In this document: positions 1 to 6,848 of the stretch, one piece after another
Layout of the letters: each line of letters begins with the position of its first letter
How positions within the stretch are numbered: the first letter of the stretch is position 1
Assembly (NCBI GenBank): GCA_003170115.1
Contig: PMZS01000216.1
Location: forward strand, 1-16,645
Source: Spirochaetaceae bacterium
GTDB taxonomy: Bacteria; Spirochaetota; Spirochaetia; SZUA-6; Fen-1364
Length of the DNA: 16,645 bases
Direction of reading: 5' to 3'
Program-made: the position numbers and the translations under genes
The notes under the pieces: generated by a model
The model's database searches: none
What the model saw: only the letters and a program-made list of their open reading frames with translations
What the model was told of the DNA's origin: nothing

Positions 1-1047
1 GGTCTGGCTCATGAGCTCAAGCAAGCACTCGCCACCTACACGGAGAGTGGCGGGACGGGAAAGACCGCGATCGACCAGGAAGAAGCGGTCGCAGTGATGC
101 TGGAGAGATACGAGGTCTGTCGAGGACTGCTCCACGGATTCAGCTGGGCGCTATGGGTGTCGGGAACTCCTGCGGAGCGGTTGGGCCTCTTGCCGTCGGC
201 GCAGGAACATGTGCTGGCACAGAAAGAGGGAAAGGACCGATTCCTCGGCGCCGTACTTGAGCTGTCACAGGCATTCGCGCTCGCGGTACCAAATCCTGCC
301 GCGTTACGCATCCGAGACGACCTTGCCTTCTTCCAAGCCGTGCGGGCCATATTGGCCAAGCGGGCGCCGGGCGAGACGAAATCAGAAGAAGAGCTCGATC
401 TGGCCGTGCGCCAAATCGTCTCAAGGGCCGTGGCATCCGAGGGAGTTGTAGATATCTTCTCCGCCGCCGGTCTCAAGAAACCGGATATGTCGATCCTTTC
501 CGAAAAGTTTCTTGCGGAGGTTCGGGGGATGCCCCAACGAAACCTTGCGGTCGAACTGCTGCGCAAGCTGCTCTCCGGGGAGATTCAGACGCGGCGGCGC
601 AAGAACGTAGTCCAGGCTCGCTCCTTTGCCGAAATGCTGGAACAGACCATCCGTCGGTATCAGAACCGGGCAATCGAAACCGCGCAGGTCATCGAGGAGC
701 TAATCGGACTGGCAAAGGAGATGCGTCAGGCCAACGAGCGCGGCCAGACGCTCGGCCTCAGCGATGATGAGCTGGCCTTCTACGACGCGCTCGGAGTGAA
801 TGACAGTGCCGTGAAGGTGCTGGGCGACGACACACTCCGCGCGATCGCGCGGGAGCTGGTGGCAATTGTTCGAGCGAACGTGACAATTGATTGGACCGTC
901 CGCGAGAATGTACGCGCGCAACTCCGCGTGCTGGTCAAACGCATCCTTCGGAAGCACGGATACCCGCCCGATAAACAGGAGAAGGCGACGCAGACCGTAC
1001 TGGAGCAAGCGGAGGTGCTGTCCGAGGAGTGGGCAGCGTCGGCGTGA
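1..1047 (+). CDS. hsdR: Type I restriction enzyme R subunit, C-terminal part (5' end outside window)
   Basis: The reading frame is open from the first base and ends with TGA at 1045-1047, so only the last ~348 residues of a roughly 800-1000 residue protein are present. They look like the helical C-terminal domain of EcoEI-type HsdR (DUF3387 type). Typical traits are the FLAEVRGMPQRNLAVELL stretch, a basic RRRKNVVQARSF segment, a YQNRAIETAQVIEELI helix, a DDELAFYDALG motif, and a closing helical part that ends a few residues before the stop. This domain contacts the HsdM/HsdS methylase core of the restriction complex; the helicase and nuclease domains would lie upstream of the window. An internal ATG at 94 is not the true start, because the frame continues upstream without a stop. 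The stop lies 10 bases before the next gene. Confidence 0.88.
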   Translation, partial: GLAHELKQALATYTESGGTGKTAIDQEEAVAVMLERYEVCRGLLHGFSWALWVSGTPAERLGLLPSAQEHVLAQKEGKDRFLGAVLELSQAFALAVPNPAALRIRDDLAFFQAVRAILAKRAPGETKSEEELDLAVRQIVSRAVASEGVVDIFSAAGLKKPDMSILSEKFLAEVRGMPQRNLAVELLRKLLSGEIQTRRRKNVVQARSFAEMLEQTIRRYQNRAIETAQVIEELIGLAKEMRQANERGQTLGLSDDELAFYDALGVNDSAVKVLGDDTLRAIARELVAIVRANVTIDWTVRENVRAQLRVLVKRILRKHGYPPDKQEKATQTVLEQAEVLSEEWAASA

Positions 1048-1057
1048 GGAGGAGTGA

Positions 1058-1927
1058 ATGCCTGAGAAAATAGGATTCGTGGGGCTGGGCATCATGGGGC
1101 GTCCCATGGCGGAGAACCTGGCGAAAAAATTTGATGTGGTCGGGTTCGACGTCCAGGGGTCCCGGCGCTCCGGGCTCAAGGGCGTCACCATCGGGCGGAG
1201 TGCCGCTGAGGTGGCCGGCTCCTGCCCCGTTGTCTGTCTCTCCCTCCCGTCGGCGGCGGTCGTCGAAGAGGTCGTGCTAAGCGGCGGGGGATTGGCTGAT
1301 TCCATGGCACACGGCTCCCTTCTCATCGACCTCAGCACGAGCCTGCCTTCCCTTTCGCGCCGCATCGCCGCGCGCCTCTCGGAGAAGGGCATCGAGTTCG
1401 CCGATGCGCCGGTGAGCGGAGGCGAGGCCGGCGCTCAATCGGCGTCACTGGCGATCATGGTGGGTGCCGCCCCCGCCACTTTCAAACGCTGCCAGCCGTA
1501 CCTCTTGGCGATCGGTAAGACAGTTGTCCGTGTCGGCGATGTCGGCGCCGGGGGCATCGCGAAGCTCGTGAACAACATGATCGTGGGGACGGCATTTGCC
1601 GTCATCGCCGAAGGCTTCGGGCTTGCCCAGCGTAATGGCGTGGATGCTCAGAGCCTGTACGACGCCATCCGCGAAGGATGGGCGGGATCGAAAGTGCTGG
1701 ATGTGAGTGCGCCGGCAATCACCGCACGGGAGTACGTGCCAGGAGGAACCATCGACATGCTCCTGAAGGATCTGTCCTACGCGCGCACGCTGGCTGCGGA
1801 AAGCCGCAGCCCGATCCCGATGACGGCCGCCGCCCACGAGATCTTCGTCGCCGGGCAGGCCGCTGGCTACGGGAAGAAGTCGCAGCCCGCGATTTTCGAG
1901 CTCTGGGGCAGCCAGGAAGGAGCGTAG
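1058..1927 (+). CDS. NAD(P)-dependent beta-hydroxyacid dehydrogenase (3-hydroxyisobutyrate dehydrogenase / tartronate semialdehyde reductase family)
   Basis: 289 residues, the usual family length. Seen in the sequence: an N-terminal Rossmann motif GLGIMGRPM (residues 9-17), the substrate-binding segment APVSGGEAG (117-125), the catalytic Lys169 in KLVNNM with Asn173, and a conserved Lys237 in LLKDL. The family oxidises or reduces beta-hydroxy acids such as 3-hydroxyisobutyrate, tartronate semialdehyde/glycerate, L-threonate or 4-hydroxybutyrate. Which substrate is used here cannot be read from sequence. It is the first gene of a four-gene operon with an RpiB-like isomerase and DhaK/DhaL, so a C3-C4 sugar acid or its semialdehyde is a reasonable guess. 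A strong GAGGAG ribosome site lies just before the ATG. The stop codon abuts the ATG of the next gene. Confidence 0.9.
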   Translation: MPEKIGFVGLGIMGRPMAENLAKKFDVVGFDVQGSRRSGLKGVTIGRSAAEVAGSCPVVCLSLPSAAVVEEVVLSGGGLADSMAHGSLLIDLSTSLPSLSRRIAARLSEKGIEFADAPVSGGEAGAQSASLAIMVGAAPATFKRCQPYLLAIGKTVVRVGDVGAGGIAKLVNNMIVGTAFAVIAEGFGLAQRNGVDAQSLYDAIREGWAGSKVLDVSAPAITAREYVPGGTIDMLLKDLSYARTLAAESRSPIPMTAAAHEIFVAGQAAGYGKKSQPAIFELWGSQEGA

Positions 1928-2395
1928 ATGCGCGTGGCAATCGGGGCGGATGAAGCAGCCTTTGACCTGAAGGAAATCCTGAAAGCGCATCTTGCACAGA
2001 AGGGCGTGGAGGTCGAGGATTACGGGGCATTCGACAAATCGCCGGTGCTCTACCCGGACATCGCCGTGAAGGTGGCGGAGGCCATCGCGGCGGGGAAGCA
2101 CGAGCGCGGAATCCTCATGTGTGGCACGGGCCTGGGCATGGCGATCACCGCGAACAAGGTTCCCGGCATCCGCGCGGCGACCTGCCACGACACGTACTCT
2201 GCCGAGCGCGCTCGAAAGAGCAACGACGCGCAGATCCTCACGATGGGAGCCCGGGTGATCGGGCCCGAGCTGGCCAAGACGATCGTGGATGCGTGGCTGA
2301 AGTCAGAGTTCGAGGGCGGCGGCTCGACGCGGAAGGTCGAACGGATCGCCGAGTACGAAAAGAAGCTGAGGAGGTCAACACGCAGCGAATCCTGA
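1928..2395 (+). CDS. RpiB/LacA family sugar-phosphate isomerase, possibly acting on tetrulose phosphate
   Basis: 155 residues. The start is directly after the previous stop, with an AGGAAGGAG ribosome site inside the upstream gene. The catalytic Cys65 lies in MCGTGLG (residues 64-70), the phosphate/anion loop region is ANKVPGIRAA (75-84), and CHDTYSAERARKSNDAQ (86-102) is the helix that approaches the active site of the partner subunit. The family opens and isomerises ketose/aldose 5-phosphates: ribose in RpiB, galactose-6-P in LacA/B, tetrulose phosphates in DerI/EryI-like proteins. The first motif is GADEAAF rather than the usual D-H-A-G-F, so the His that normally helps ring opening is Glu9. 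A linear tetrose phosphate needs no ring opening. That change and the DhaK/DhaL neighbours favour a tetrulose-phosphate isomerase over ribose-5-P, but this is inference. Confidence 0.88.
   Translation: MRVAIGADEAAFDLKEILKAHLAQKGVEVEDYGAFDKSPVLYPDIAVKVAEAIAAGKHERGILMCGTGLGMAITANKVPGIRAATCHDTYSAERARKSNDAQILTMGARVIGPELAKTIVDAWLKSEFEGGGSTRKVERIAEYEKKLRRSTRSES
2369..2382 (+). promoter_or_regulatory. Ribosome binding site and ACG start codon of dhaK
   Basis: An excellent ribosome site AGGAGG (2369-2374) lies inside the end of the rpiB-like gene. Five to six bases downstream in the dhaK frame is ACG (2380-2382). No ATG, GTG or TTG exists in that frame until GTG at 2410 and ATG at 2422. Alignment by eye with E. 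coli DhaK (M-K-K-L-I-N-D) places its initiator Met exactly on this ACG (ACG-Q-R-I-L-N-D). Either ACG is used as a rare near-cognate start, or it is an ATG altered by mutation or sequencing error. Confidence 0.6.
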
Positions 2396-3384
2396 ATGAT
2401 CCGAACCAGGTGGTTGAAGACATGCTCAAGGGTTTCCTCCGTGCCCACCGCGACATCGTGGTCCCGACGGACAACCCCAGGGTCGTGAAGTACCGGGCCG
2501 CGCCGGTGAAAGGGAAGGTGGGAATCGTCACGGGAGGCGGCTCGGGGCACAAGCCCGCGTTCATCGGCTACGTCGGCCGCAACATGGTGGATGCCGTTGC
2601 CGTTGGCGAGGTATTCACGTCTCCCACGGCAAAGTCCTTTTTCGATGCGTTCCGCGTGGCTGACGGGGGCAGGGGAGTGGCCTGCCTGTACGGGAACTAC
2701 GCCGGGGACACGATGAACGTGAAGCTTGCCCTGGAAATGGCCGAGGATGCCGGAATCCAGGTGAAGACCGTGGTGGCCAACGATGACGTGCCGTCGGCCC
2801 CCCCGGCGGAAAGGGCGAAGCGCCGCGGGGTTGCCGGCGAGGTGCTGATGTGGAAAGCCGGAGGGGCGCGGGCCGCGCTCGGCGGGGATCTCGACGCGGT
2901 CATCTCAGCCGCGCAGAAAGCAATCGACAACACGCGGAGCATCGGCATCGGGATTTCCCCCTGCACGATCCCCGCGGTCGGCCATCCCAATTTCACGATC
3001 GAACCGGGGAAAATGGAAGTCGGCATCGGTCATCACGGGGAGCCGGGCATCCGCGTCGAAGACCTGCGGCCGGCGCGGGATATGGCGAAGATGATGCTCG
3101 ACATCATCCTTCCCGATCTGCCCTTCGAGCGGAAGGACGAAGTCGTTGTGCTCCTCTCGGGTCTCGGTGCCACGCCGGTGATGGAGCTGTACATCCTGTA
3201 CGACGAAGTGGAGAAGCTGCTGGCGTCACACGGCCTGGTCGTGCATCGGCCCTACGTGGGCAATTTCTTTACGTCCCTGGACATGGCCGGGGTGACGCTG
3301 ACGCTCATGAAAGTGGATTCAGAGCTCAAGGAGCTCGTTGACCTGGAAGTGGACTGCATGGGCCTCACCCAGTTCGGGCGATGA
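2380..3384 (+). CDS. dhaK: Dihydroxyacetone kinase-like substrate-binding subunit DhaK (possible tetrulose kinase)
   Basis: About 334 residues if started at ACG 2380, close to the ~330-356 typical of DhaK. Visible motifs, counted from that start: GGGSGH at 52-57 (His57, substrate-site His), G-E-V-F-T-S-P (76-82), N-Y-A-G-D with Asp110 (substrate contact), NDDV (134-137), and the covalent substrate His219 in HHGEPGI, which forms a hemiaminal with the ketone carbonyl. DhaK binds dihydroxyacetone or similar short ketoses while DhaL delivers the phosphate. The gene overlaps the end of the rpiB-like gene by 16 bases and is followed after 3 bases by dhaL. No DhaM phosphotransferase subunit is in the window, so an ATP-dependent two-subunit kinase is likely, as known for erythrulose kinases related to DhaK/DhaL. 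The frame extends upstream, but that part is only the rpiB gene read out of frame. Confidence 0.88.
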   Translation, partial: TQRILNDPNQVVEDMLKGFLRAHRDIVVPTDNPRVVKYRAAPVKGKVGIVTGGGSGHKPAFIGYVGRNMVDAVAVGEVFTSPTAKSFFDAFRVADGGRGVACLYGNYAGDTMNVKLALEMAEDAGIQVKTVVANDDVPSAPPAERAKRRGVAGEVLMWKAGGARAALGGDLDAVISAAQKAIDNTRSIGIGISPCTIPAVGHPNFTIEPGKMEVGIGHHGEPGIRVEDLRPARDMAKMMLDIILPDLPFERKDEVVVLLSGLGATPVMELYILYDEVEKLLASHGLVVHRPYVGNFFTSLDMAGVTLTLMKVDSELKELVDLEVDCMGLTQFGR

Positions 3385-3387
3385 CAG

Positions 3388-4029
3388 ATGGAAAGCTTTG
3401 CCAACCAGCGCGGCTTTCCCGTCATCCAGCGCGTGATTGCCGTGGTCCGGGACAACGCGGCGAGCTTGAGCGATATCGACGGGGCCATCGGCGACGGTGA
3501 CCACGGTGTCAACATGAGCAAGGGTTTCGGCATGGCCGCGGACCGGCTCACCGACGCCTCCTGCTCTCTTTCGGAAGGCCTTGCGGTCATCGGCAGTGTC
3601 CTCCTCACGGAGATCGGCGGGGCCATGGGTCCCCTGTACGGCACTTTTTTCCGGGCGATGGCGCGGGAATCCCGGGACGCGGCGGACATTGACGCACGGG
3701 TGTTTGAATCCATGATGCAGAAGGCGCAGGAGAGCGTTGTGTCCCTCGGCAACGCGCAGGTGGGGGACAAGACCATGCTGGACACCCTCGCGGCGGCCGT
3801 GGAGGCGTTTCGCGCGTCCCGGCGCGACGGCCTGGGGTTCGCCGATGCGCTCTGCGTGATGATGAAGGCGGCCGAAGAGGGCAAGGACTCCACCCGGGAG
3901 CTTGTCGCGCGCCTTGGCAGATCGAGCCGGCTCGGGGAACGTTCCCGCGGGCTCCTCGATGCGGGCGCGGTGTCCTGCTGGCTGATCCTCACCGCGATGG
4001 GCCAATCGATGATGGACCTGCTGGTCTGA
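3388..4029 (+). CDS. dhaL: Dihydroxyacetone kinase-like nucleotide-binding subunit DhaL
   Basis: 213 residues, full length for DhaL. The Mg-nucleotide site is clear: D-G-A-I-G-D-G-D-H-G with Asp31, Asp36 and Asp38, matching the three Asp ligands of E. coli DhaL. Further conserved elements are GGAMGPLYGTFF, GDKTMLD and the C-terminal RSSRLGERSRG...DAGAVS segment. The protein is an all-helical barrel that holds ATP (or ADP in PTS-dependent systems) and phosphorylates the ketose bound on DhaK. Its ATG follows the dhaK stop by 3 bases with only a weak ribosome site, which suggests translational coupling. It is the last intact gene of the operon; what follows is a decayed gene. Confidence 0.9.
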   Translation: MESFANQRGFPVIQRVIAVVRDNAASLSDIDGAIGDGDHGVNMSKGFGMAADRLTDASCSLSEGLAVIGSVLLTEIGGAMGPLYGTFFRAMARESRDAADIDARVFESMMQKAQESVVSLGNAQVGDKTMLDTLAAAVEAFRASRRDGLGFADALCVMMKAAEEGKDSTRELVARLGRSSRLGERSRGLLDAGAVSCWLILTAMGQSMMDLLV

Positions 4030-4057
4030 AACGTCACCCGCGGTGTGACAGTGGAAG

Positions 4058-4409
4058 ATGTCCGACCGCGTCGGGATCGAGTCGGGAATTGGCCCCGTCC
4101 AGCTCTTTGCCGGCGTCGGCGTGGCCCTCGTGCTCCTGGTGCTCATCGGGTTTCTCGTCATCAGGTTCAGCGCACGCCTGCCGCTGCACTGGTTCTTCCT
4201 TGCAGCGACGATCCTCATCTATTATCTCGCCTTCAAGATCGCCGGGGAGAGCATCCAATCACTGCAGGCTGCCGGCCGTGGGCCCGCTGGGCATGTCGCA
4301 GACCTGGGAGACCTTCGCCCTGCAGGCGATCGTACTGGTGCTGGTCCTTGCGGAGATAGTGACGACGGAAGCTCGGCGCTACACGGGGAAGAGGAAGCAC
4401 GCATCGTAA
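4058..4409 (+). pseudogene. Remnant of an FTR1-family iron permease, C-terminal part with a frameshift
   Basis: Two + strand frames together resemble the end of FTR1/EfeU-type permeases. The first frame (from 4058) reads a hydrophobic segment (GVALVLLVLIGFLVI), then S-A-R-L-P-L-H-W-F-F and a second segment (ILIYYLAFKIAGESI-Q-S-L-Q-A-A-G). This matches the family pattern of R-L-P-x-x-x-F-F, L-Y-x-x-A-F, then G-x-x-I-x-x-L-x-x-A-G. Around 4268-4280 the homology shifts by one base to the next frame, which continues G-P-L-G-M-S-Q-T-W-E-T-F-A-L-Q and a final hydrophobic helix to TAA at 4407-4409. The first five or so membrane helices and the REXXE iron-binding motifs are absent. It is therefore a 5'-truncated, frameshifted relic. 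A short unrelated membrane protein is the alternative. Confidence 0.6.
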
Positions 4410-4410
4410 G

Positions 4411-4968
4411 TCATGGAAGGTCCTTCTCCGTGTCGATGTCCCGGAGCACCACATCGTCCGGCCAGTGCAGTTCACTGATGCGAAATGATTCGGCGATTGC
4501 GCGCATGCTTCCACGGGCCGGATCAGCCGAGGCGATCGCGTCCTTGACGCGCTCGTGGAACAGCACGGGATGCCCGCGCATCCCGCCGTGCTCAGGAAAG
4601 ACGACATCCGCCTCCTCGTGACGGAGGAGCGCCGAGTACACGGCCGCGGTGATCCACGGCATGTCCCCGAGGGTCACGAAGAACCGTTGCGTCCGCACCG
4701 AAGCCGCGCCGATTTGAATCGAGCTGAACATGCCAAGCTGCCAGGATTCGTTCTCCACCAGAAGGACGCGCGGATCACTCTTGAACAACGAAGCAAGCTC
4801 GGCGCCGCGGTAGCCGGTCACGAGCACCACCCGGGAGCAGGCACGCAGGGCGGCCGCCACGACCGTCTGGACGATCGTGGCGGCCCCGAATGGGAGAACG
4901 GGCTTCCAGTTTCCCATGCGCACGGAGTTGCCCGCCGCCGCAATGACGCAGTCCACCTGTTCAACCAC
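4411..4968 (-). CDS. MobA/MocA-like nucleotidyltransferase (molybdenum cofactor cytidylyl-/guanylyltransferase type)
   Basis: About 185 residues if begun at GTG 4968. A second GTG at 4956 is possible, and the open frame upstream to 5358 is only shadow of the adenosine deaminase gene. Visible: the nucleotide-binding loop IAAAGNSVRMGNWKPVLPF (residues 9-27; Arg17 and Lys22 bind the triphosphate), the metal-site motif LGDMP, the C-terminal substrate loop GGMRGHPVLF, and a terminal DIDTEKDL. Relatives transfer CMP or GMP to molybdopterin for enzymes of the xanthine dehydrogenase or DMSO reductase families; others act on sugar phosphates. No molybdoenzyme is in the window. The neighbour is an adenosine deaminase, which makes inosine and feeds hypoxanthine oxidation, so a purine link is possible but not shown. 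It is transcribed divergently from that gene, with 63 bases between starts. Confidence 0.8.
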   Translation of the reverse strand: MVEQVDCVIAAAGNSVRMGNWKPVLPFGAATIVQTVVAAALRACSRVVLVTGYRGAELASLFKSDPRVLLVENESWQLGMFSSIQIGAASVRTQRFFVTLGDMPWITAAVYSALLRHEEADVVFPEHGGMRGHPVLFHERVKDAIASADPARGSMRAIAESFRISELHWPDDVVLRDIDTEKDLP

Positions 4969-4990
4969 GAAGACTGATGTTAGCCCTGCC

Positions 4991-5019
4991 TTGACCGGGC
5001 GTGCAAGCGGCGGTACCGT
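4991..5019 (+). promoter_or_regulatory. Possible sigma70 promoter of the adenosine deaminase gene
   Basis: TTGACC (4991-4996) and TACCGT (5014-5019) are separated by 17 bases and lie 13 bases before the ATG at 5032. The -35 is good; the -10 is poor (3 of 6). The site sits in the 63-base divergent gap shared with the MocA-like gene. Confidence 0.3.
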
Positions 5020-5031
5020 GAATGTAACCAC

Positions 5032-6300
5032 ATGCCGCGCTACACCCAGGAGTTCATCCGCGCGATCCCCAAGACTGACCTCCACGTGCACCTGGACGGA
5101 TCGCTCCGGCTCTCGACATTGATCGAGCTCGCGCGGGAGCGCAAGGTGGCCCTCCCTTCGTTCACCGAACAGGGCCTGAACGAGCTGGTGTTCAAAGATT
5201 CGTATAAGGACCTGGAGGAGTATCTCAAAGGATTCACCTGGACGCTCAAGGTCCTGCAAGACGCGGAGGCGCTGGAACGGACCGCCTACGAGCTCGGCCA
5301 GGACAACTGGGCCGAGGGCGTGCGCTACGTGGAGGTCCGGTTTGCCCCCCAGCTCCACATGTCGCCCGGCTTGGACTTCGAGAGCGTGATGAGGGCGGTG
5401 GACAAGGGCTTGCGTCGTGCCCGGGAAGAGGCCAACCGGTCTCTCGGCCCGGGGGAGCCGCCTTTCGACTACGGCATCATCGTGTGCGCCCTGCGATTCT
5501 TCGACGAAAGTTTTTCCGCCTACTACCGCGATTTCTATCGGCTGCTCTCCTATTCGGGACAGGAGGAAGTGATCCGGGCGGCCAGTCTCGAGCTCTCACG
5601 GGCCGGGGTGCGGCTGCGCCGGGATACCGACGTGCAGATCGTCGGCTTCGACCTTGCCGGAAGCGAATCGGGCTACCCCGCCAGCGCGCACGAGGAGTCC
5701 TACGACTACGTGCACAGGAATTTCATGAGAAAGACCGTGCACGCCGGGGAGGCCTACGGACCGGAGTCGATCTTCCAGGCGGTGGCGAAGCTCCACGCGG
5801 ACCGGATTGGCCACGGGCTGCACCTCTTTGACGAGGGCCTCATCTTCTCCGGCAGCGTGCAGGACAAGCGCGCCTACATTGCCAACCTGGTGGATTACAT
5901 CGCGGAGAACCGCATCACCATCGAGGTCTGCCTGACCAGCAACCTGCAGACCTCTCCGGCGCTCAAGGACATCAGCGAGCATTCCCTGAGACAGATGCTG
6001 GCTGCCAGGCTCTCCCTGACGTTCTGCACCGACAACCGGCTGGTCTCCCACACCACGGTGGTGAAGGAGCTCACCCTTGCGCTGGAAAACTTCGGCATCG
6101 CCCCCGACCAGCTCAAGGACATCATTGCCTACGGCTTCAAGCGCTCCTTCTATTACCATCCGTATTCAATGAAAAGGAAGTGGGTGCGCCAGGTCATCGA
6201 CTACTACGAAATGCTGGAGAAGCGCTTTGGAATCGGGGAGGAGGCACGGGATGTACGCCGCGATCGATCTGTTCCTCGAGGACTGGAAGAAAGAAAGTGA
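5032..6300 (+). CDS. Adenosine deaminase family protein, long form
   Basis: 422 residues, about 75 more than classic adenosine deaminases. It is an amidohydrolase TIM barrel that deaminates adenosine/deoxyadenosine to inosine. Metal and catalytic residues are visible: His18 and His20 in TDLHVHLDGSLR, His237 and Glu240 in TVHAGEAYG, His261 in DRIGHGLHL, Asp334 in CTDNRLVS, plus the phosphate/ribose-side motif GFDLAGSE (205-212). Two oddities: the usual D-D pair is D-N (Asn335 in place of the Asp that contacts the purine N7), and an extra ~65-residue region lies about 135-200. The substrate may therefore differ from adenosine. The last 50 bases overlap the DinB-family gene in another frame, and the final ~18 residues (R-D-V-R-R-D-R-S-V-P...) look unconserved. 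Confidence 0.85.
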   Translation: MPRYTQEFIRAIPKTDLHVHLDGSLRLSTLIELARERKVALPSFTEQGLNELVFKDSYKDLEEYLKGFTWTLKVLQDAEALERTAYELGQDNWAEGVRYVEVRFAPQLHMSPGLDFESVMRAVDKGLRRAREEANRSLGPGEPPFDYGIIVCALRFFDESFSAYYRDFYRLLSYSGQEEVIRAASLELSRAGVRLRRDTDVQIVGFDLAGSESGYPASAHEESYDYVHRNFMRKTVHAGEAYGPESIFQAVAKLHADRIGHGLHLFDEGLIFSGSVQDKRAYIANLVDYIAENRITIEVCLTSNLQTSPALKDISEHSLRQMLAARLSLTFCTDNRLVSHTTVVKELTLALENFGIAPDQLKDIIAYGFKRSFYYHPYSMKRKWVRQVIDYYEMLEKRFGIGEEARDVRRDRSVPRGLEERK

Positions 6301-6751
6301 AGCCACCCTCCGGGTCTTGACGCGGCTCACTGATGCCTCGCTGTCCCAGAGGGTCGGTCCGGAGGGACGGACGCTGGGTTTCCTTTCGTGGCACCTGGTG
6401 CTCACCCTGGGAGAGATGGGGGGAAAGGCGGGGCTTGAAGTAGTTTCACCGCCCGAAGATTCCCCCGAGCCCGCGCTCGCATCCGAGATCGTGACCGCGT
6501 ACGAGGCAGCGAGCCGTTCTCTTACCCAGCGAGTCAGGGAGGGATGGCGCGACGGCATGCTGGGGGATGAGATCCCGATGTACGGAAGCACGTGGCGAAG
6601 GGGGGACATCCTCGATTCCCTGGTGAACCACCAGATCCATCACCGGGGCCAGATGACCGTCCTTATGCGGCAGGCAGGGCTCGTCGTCCCCGGGATCTAC
6701 GGCCCCGCCCGTGAGGAGTGGGCGAAAATGGGAATGCAGCCGATGCGGTAG
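6251..6751 (+). CDS. DinB/DfsB-family putative metal-dependent protein
   Basis: 166 residues from ATG 6251, preceded by GGGGAGGAGG. An earlier in-frame ATG at 6227 is less likely because the ribosome site and domain start favour 6251. The four-helix DinB fold is recognised by its His triad: His48 in FLSWHLV and His127/His131 in NHQIHHRGQM, followed by the hallmark M-T-V-L-M-R-Q-A-G and a conserved V-P-G-I-Y-G-P end. Members bind a divalent metal; some are bacillithiol- or mycothiol-dependent transferases, most have no known reaction. It overlaps the adenosine deaminase gene by 50 bases and is probably translated from the same message. Hairpin-forming GC-rich sequence follows, but no T-rich terminator. 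Confidence 0.85.
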   Translation: MYAAIDLFLEDWKKESEATLRVLTRLTDASLSQRVGPEGRTLGFLSWHLVLTLGEMGGKAGLEVVSPPEDSPEPALASEIVTAYEAASRSLTQRVREGWRDGMLGDEIPMYGSTWRRGDILDSLVNHQIHHRGQMTVLMRQAGLVVPGIYGPAREEWAKMGMQPMR

Positions 6752-6772
6752 GTTGCGGGGGCCCCATTCGTA

Positions 6773-6786
6773 GCGCCATTCGGCGC
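6773..6786. repeat. Short inverted repeat downstream of the DinB gene
   Basis: GCGCC (6773-6777) and GGCGC (6782-6786) enclose a four-base loop, just after a GGGGCCCC palindrome at 6758-6765. It could end the upstream transcript or be a regulator site; there is no T run. Confidence 0.35.
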
Positions 6787-6812
6787 GGCACACGCGGCAC
6801 ATGCGGCACGCA
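6786..6812. repeat. Three tandem 9-bp repeats upstream of the epimerase promoter
   Basis: CGGCACACG, CGGCACATG and CGGCACGCA follow each other without a gap, ending 7 bases before the -35 box at 6820. The spacing is close to one helical turn. They may be activator sites or simple slippage products. Confidence 0.5.
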
Positions 6813-6819
6813 CTTTTCC

Positions 6820-6848
6820 TTGACATTCGATTTCCCCCGGCCTATACA
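6820..6848 (+). promoter_or_regulatory. Sigma70 promoter of the epimerase-GH4 operon
   Basis: A perfect -35 TTGACA (6820-6825) is followed after exactly 17 bases by TATACA (6843-6848), 37 bases before the ATG at 6886. The perfect palindrome ATTCGAAT (6862-6869) lies just downstream of the expected transcription start, where a repressor would bind. It precedes the GGAGG ribosome site near 6874. This is the best promoter in the window. Confidence 0.75.

Noticed and set aside
2119..2379. N-terminal extension of dhaK inside the rpiB-like gene
   Set aside because: Composition is Arg/His-rich and out of frame with the real isomerase; DhaK homology starts at 2380.
4033..4049. GTCAC...GTGAC inverted repeat after dhaL as a terminator
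   Set aside because: Five-base arms with a 7-base loop and no T run; too weak to call.
3252..4218. Minus-strand frames opposite dhaL
   Set aside because: Shadow frames of a gene with intact catalytic motifs.
4969..5358. N-terminal extension of the MocA-like gene
   Set aside because: The extension is antisense to the start of adenosine deaminase, and the nucleotidyltransferase domain begins after it.
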